Of a DNA stretch of 16,383 nt, positions 13,596 through 16,383 are shown in pieces. The stretch is from positions 1-16,383 of the forward strand of contig CALGAS010000244.1 of assembly GCA_937959175.1 (NCBI GenBank), given 5' to 3'. Under the pieces are notes generated by a model. The model made no database searches, had not been told where the DNA came from, and was given only the letters and a program-made list of their open reading frames with translations. Numbering within the stretch: the first letter of the stretch is position 1; each line of letters opens with the position of its first letter. Position numbers and translations under genes: made by a program. Origin of the DNA: an uncultured bacterium. GTDB lineage: Bacteria > Planctomycetota > Planctomycetia > Pirellulales > UBA1268.

Positions 13596-14714
13596 ATGAT
13601 GTTCTTCTCAACCGAACCGAGGACCGCCCGACATCGACTCGCCCTCGGCTGGCTCGTGGCGGCGGCCATCCTGCTGCTGGGGTTCACCGCCGGCAAGGCG
13701 ACGGCCGAGCCGCTCGAGGCGGGGATGCCCAACCCGCCCGCGCGGCCAACGAAGGTCAACTGTGCGATCCTGATCCTCGACGTCATCGATATCGACGACG
13801 TCAACGAGAGCTTCGAGGCCGAGGTGGCTCTGCTGGCATCCTGGCATGACCCTCGTCTGGCGTTCGACGCCGAGGCGGAGGGGACGCCGGTCAAGATCTT
13901 TCAGGGCGGCTTCCAGTTCGCCGAGGTCTTCCAGGGCTGGTGGCCGCAGTTAGTGATCATCAACGAGGTCGGGCTCAATCCTCCGAATGCGATCAAGATC
14001 GAGGTCTATCCCGACGGCAGGGTGCGGTACATGGAGCAGCGGAACGCCATGCTCGAGACCCCGATGGATCTCCACGACTTTCCCTTCGACACCCAGCGGC
14101 TCAAGGCCGTGATGATCCCGTTTGGCAATCGCAAGGAAGACGTCATCCTCGAGGTGGATCAGGAGTTTGCCGACGCGACCAATGAGTTCGTCCGCCGGGA
14201 GAAAAGTGTCAACGTCGCTGGCTGGGATCTCCAAAAGCTCGACATGGCCGCGGGCGAGACGGCGATCTCGGTCATCAACGGCTCGCGGCGGTTCTCCTCG
14301 ATGGTGACCACGATCACGCTCAAGCGACGCAGCGGGCAGATCGTCTGGGTGGTGCTCTTTCCGCTGGTGGTGCTCGTCTCAGTGGTCTGGTCGATCTTCT
14401 GGGTCGACATCGACTCCCTGCCCGACCGGCTCAACATCTCCTTCATCGGCGTGCTGACGATCGTGGCCTACCAGTTCGTGCTGCTGGAGGACATGCCGCG
14501 GATGTCCTACCTGACCTTCACGGACCTCGTCTTGCTGATCTCGTTCGCGATGATGTCGGCCACCATCCCGCAGAGCATTCTGATCCACTCACTTGTGCGC
14601 AAGGGCAAGCAGCGGGAGGCCCGACAGATCGACCGCACCTGCCGCTGGCTGTTCCCGGTGACCTACCTGCTCCTGCTCGGTGGCGTGGCCTTCTACTTCC
14701 TACGGCTCACCTGA
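13596..14714 (+). CDS. Prokaryotic pentameric ligand-gated ion channel (Cys-loop superfamily homologue)
   Basis: This 372-residue protein has the GLIC/ELIC layout. A signal peptide (hydrophobic 16-30, cleavage near ATA 35-37) is followed by an extracellular (periplasmic) ligand-binding domain with the strand-loop motif ASWHDPRLAF (81-90) and the Pro-loop PMDLHDFPFDTQ (156-167), which corresponds to the eukaryotic Cys loop but lacks both cysteines. Four membrane helices follow: M1 about 248-270, M2 about 278-297 (pore lining), M3 about 305-330, M4 about 352-370, with a short basic M3-M4 loop as in bacterial members. It should form a pentameric ion pore in the inner membrane, gated by an unknown ligand or protons. 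ATG 13596 or the adjacent ATG 13599 starts it. Function in this locus is unknown. Confidence 0.88.
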   Translation: MMFFSTEPRTARHRLALGWLVAAAILLLGFTAGKATAEPLEAGMPNPPARPTKVNCAILILDVIDIDDVNESFEAEVALLASWHDPRLAFDAEAEGTPVKIFQGGFQFAEVFQGWWPQLVIINEVGLNPPNAIKIEVYPDGRVRYMEQRNAMLETPMDLHDFPFDTQRLKAVMIPFGNRKEDVILEVDQEFADATNEFVRREKSVNVAGWDLQKLDMAAGETAISVINGSRRFSSMVTTITLKRRSGQIVWVVLFPLVVLVSVVWSIFWVDIDSLPDRLNISFIGVLTIVAYQFVLLEDMPRMSYLTFTDLVLLISFAMMSATIPQSILIHSLVRKGKQREARQIDRTCRWLFPVTYLLLLGGVAFYFLRLT

Positions 14715-14852
14715 TCCTGCGGCCGCGGCCCCTGTCGCCCACTCTCTGGCTACCCTCAGCACCCATGGTACAACGGAGGTCGGGCTGGCAGCCGACCCCG
14801 CGGCCATGGCCAACTGCCAGTGCCCCCCGTTACCCACTCACCTCTCCGTCAT
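14715..14852. other. Intergenic region before the tRNA
   Basis: There is no gene. GGTCGG (14778-14783) and CCGACC (14792-14797) form a 6-base stem with an 8-base loop, and CCATGG palindromes flank it at 14763-14768 and 14804-14809. This may end the channel transcript, but there is no T run. No clear tRNA promoter is visible. Confidence 0.35.
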
Positions 14853-14926
14853 GCGCCCGTAGCTCAGCTGGATAGAGCATGGGATTTCTAATCCCAGGGT
14901 CGTGGGTTCGAGTCCCACCGGGCGTA
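14853..14926 (+). tRNA. tRNA-Arg (anticodon TCT)
   Basis: A full cloverleaf is present. The acceptor GCGCCCG pairs with CGGGCGT (first pair G-U); the D arm is GCTC/GAGC; the anticodon stem TGGGA/TCCCA holds loop TTTCTAA with anticodon TCT at 14887-14889 (reads AGA); the T arm GTGGG/CCCAC has TTCGAGT. The discriminator is A at 14926. The 3' CCA is not encoded and must be added enzymatically. In this high-GC genome AGA is expected to be a rare codon. No integrase or attachment-site duplication is seen beside it. Confidence 0.95.
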
Positions 14927-15023
14927 TTCGAACGGGTCCGCCGGACAGTGTCGTTGGCCGGCGATTCGTCGGGGCAGCTAGCTCCGGTTGATCTCGCCCC
15001 GCGGTCTGGAGCAAGGCAGCGGC

Positions 15024-15029
15024 TATAGT
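15024..15029 (+). promoter_or_regulatory. Candidate -10 box (TATAGT) before the ABC exporter
   Basis: TATAGT matches TATAAT at five of six positions and lies 13 bases before ATG 15043, which would leave an extremely short leader. No -35 match is seen at 17 bases. An in-frame GTG overlaps it at 15028-15030. Confidence 0.3.
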
Positions 15030-15042
15030 GGCGTCGGACGCC

Positions 15043-16383
15043 ATGATCGATGCCCCACCACCTCATCCACTGACCACCCGTGAGCTCTGCTCCCGGGTCT
15101 GGACACGGCTCCACCCGTACCGGAGCACCCTTGCGATCTCGTTGGCGGTGCTCGTGGTTTCGGTACCGTTCGTCAACTTTCATCCACTCGTCTGGGGATT
15201 CGTGGCGGATCGGCTCGTCGATCAGACGCTGACGCCCAGCCTGCTGGCGATGTGGCTGGCGATCATGCTGGGGACCTACCTGATCGGCCTCGTCCTGTCG
15301 GCCTGGCAGAATTATCTGCTCGAGCGGACGGGCCAGGCCTTCGTGCGAGACATCCGCCAGGAACTGTTTGCCAAGTTTGAGCGGCAGTCCCTCGGATATC
15401 ACCGCGATCACAGCACCGGTGAACTGGTCACTCGGATGACCGGCGACGTCGACGCGATGGAGCAGTCGGTGCTCCAGGGGCTAACGACCCTCCTCGAGGA
15501 GATCGTGACCTTCATCGTGGTGGCGACGATGGTGCTCTGGCTGAGCCCCGTGGTCGGGGCGGCCTCGATCCTCCCGCTCGCCTTCGCCTTCATCTTCATC
15601 CGCGCCTACAACCGCCGCGTGAAGAGCGTCTACGAGGGCGTTCGCCGCCGGCTGGGCACGATCGGGAGCTTTCTCCAGGACCGCCTCGCCGGCATCCAGG
15701 TCACGCAGAGCTTCGCGCGGGAGTCGGATGAGGAGAAGCGGTTTGCCGAACGGGCGGCCGGTTTCTACGAGACGAGCGTGGCGGCCAGCCGCCTGCGAAA
15801 CACCTACTTTCCGGTGGTCTCATTCTTCGGGTTTCTCAACAACCTTGTCATGCTTGGCGTCGGCGCGTGGCTGATCATGCGAGGCAGTCCCTGGTTCACG
15901 CTCGGAGCCCTGATCGCCTACCGGGGCTTCTGGTGGCGGCTGCAAAGTCCGATCAGGACGATCGCCCAGACCAGCGACATCCTCCAGCGGGCCCGGGCGG
16001 CGGCGGTCCGGGTGATGGAACTGCTCGACACCCCGGTCGCGATCGGGGATCGGCCCCGAGCCCGGGCCTGGGACGGGGGCCAGGGGATGGTGGCATTTCG
16101 TGACGTGACGTTTTCCTATCTGCCTGGAAAGCCGATTTTGCGAGGGCTCAGTTTCGAGGTCGATGCCGGAGCCTTCGTGGCGATCGCCGGCGGCAGCGGG
16201 TCGGGCAAGAGCACCCTGCTCAATCTCGTGCCCCGGTTCTACGATGTCGACAGCGGGGCGGTCGTTGTCGACGAACACGATGTCCGCGACTTTACCCTGG
16301 CATCGCTGCGGGCCGAGATCGGCTACGTCGGGCAGGACAACTATCTCTTCGACGGCACGGTCGAGGAGAACCTCCGCTACGGG
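15043..16383 (+). CDS. ABC exporter, fused membrane and ATPase domains (partial, cut by window end)
   Basis: The frame is open for 447 codons and runs off the right edge. Residues about 30-330 form an exporter-type transmembrane domain, including the coupling-region signature DHSTGELVTRMTGDVDAMEQ and the RRLGTIGSFLQDRLAGIQVTQ stretch common in MsbA-like half-transporters. The nucleotide-binding domain begins near 350 and shows Walker A GGSGSGKST (383-391) and Q-loop YVGQDNYLFDGT, with Gln431; the signature motif and Walker B lie beyond the window. It should work as a homodimer or heterodimer that exports a lipid, glycolipid or peptide across the inner membrane. A role in exporting the product of this locus is possible but unproven. 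ATG 15043 is chosen; GTG 15028 is an in-frame alternative with weak upstream sites. Confidence 0.93.
   Translation, partial: MIDAPPPHPLTTRELCSRVWTRLHPYRSTLAISLAVLVVSVPFVNFHPLVWGFVADRLVDQTLTPSLLAMWLAIMLGTYLIGLVLSAWQNYLLERTGQAFVRDIRQELFAKFERQSLGYHRDHSTGELVTRMTGDVDAMEQSVLQGLTTLLEEIVTFIVVATMVLWLSPVVGAASILPLAFAFIFIRAYNRRVKSVYEGVRRRLGTIGSFLQDRLAGIQVTQSFARESDEEKRFAERAAGFYETSVAASRLRNTYFPVVSFFGFLNNLVMLGVGAWLIMRGSPWFTLGALIAYRGFWWRLQSPIRTIAQTSDILQRARAAAVRVMELLDTPVAIGDRPRARAWDGGQGMVAFRDVTFSYLPGKPILRGLSFEVDAGAFVAIAGGSGSGKSTLLNLVPRFYDVDSGAVVVDEHDVRDFTLASLRAEIGYVGQDNYLFDGTVEENLRYG

Noticed and set aside
14853..15042. tRNA-Arg as an integration site of a genomic island
   Set aside because: No integrase gene and no repeated tRNA 3' end are visible in the window, and the flanking genes have similar base composition.
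14830..15411. A - strand frame giving TRTHDPGIRNPMLYPAELRA-type peptide
   Set aside because: This is the well-known false protein produced by translating the antisense of a tRNA gene; the tRNA-Arg at 14853-14926 explains it.
1..16383. CRISPR arrays, insertion sequences, rRNA
   Set aside because: No regularly spaced repeats, no transposase-like protein and no rRNA signature were seen.

Overview
The window is GC-rich and gene-dense bacterial DNA with short intergenic gaps. Its content fits a Gram-negative-envelope bacterium. A planctomycete (Planctomycetota) is my best guess, from an OprB-like outer-membrane barrel, several sulfotransferases, a prokaryotic pentameric ligand-gated channel, GTG starts, and a palindromic repeat of a kind I associate with that group. 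This is inference from style, not a database match.

Bases 1-182 hold no convincing gene. They carry a run of small inverted repeats ending in a hairpin plus T6 on the + strand. Bases 183-5707 form an activation and decoration module. It contains an ANL-family acyl/aryl adenylating enzyme (-); a + operon of a DegT-type aminotransferase, an uncharacterised protein with a possible GT-D fold, and a left-handed beta-helix acyltransferase; and a - pair of an acyl carrier protein and an LpxL/HtrB-like acyltransferase. Bases 5823-11432 form a glycosylation and sulfation block. It contains a family-2-like glycosyltransferase, a stand-alone sulfotransferase, a glycosyltransferase-sulfotransferase fusion, and a divergently transcribed fusion in the opposite domain order (sulfotransferase then GT-B glycosyltransferase). 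A GroES-like gene without groEL is translationally coupled to the last fusion. Then follow an outer-membrane porin, a Cys-loop-type ion channel, tRNA-Arg(TCT), and an ABC exporter cut by the window edge.

The most economical reading is a locus that builds and modifies a surface or secreted glycan or glycolipid. The aminotransferase and beta-helix enzyme would make an N-acylated amino sugar. The glycosyltransferases would assemble it and the sulfotransferases would sulfate it. The adenylating enzyme, ACP and LpxL-like protein would load and attach an acyl group. Whether the porin, channel and exporter belong to the same process cannot be told from sequence alone. Three ATGA stop/start overlaps mark tight operons (at 2842, 7466 and 11429).
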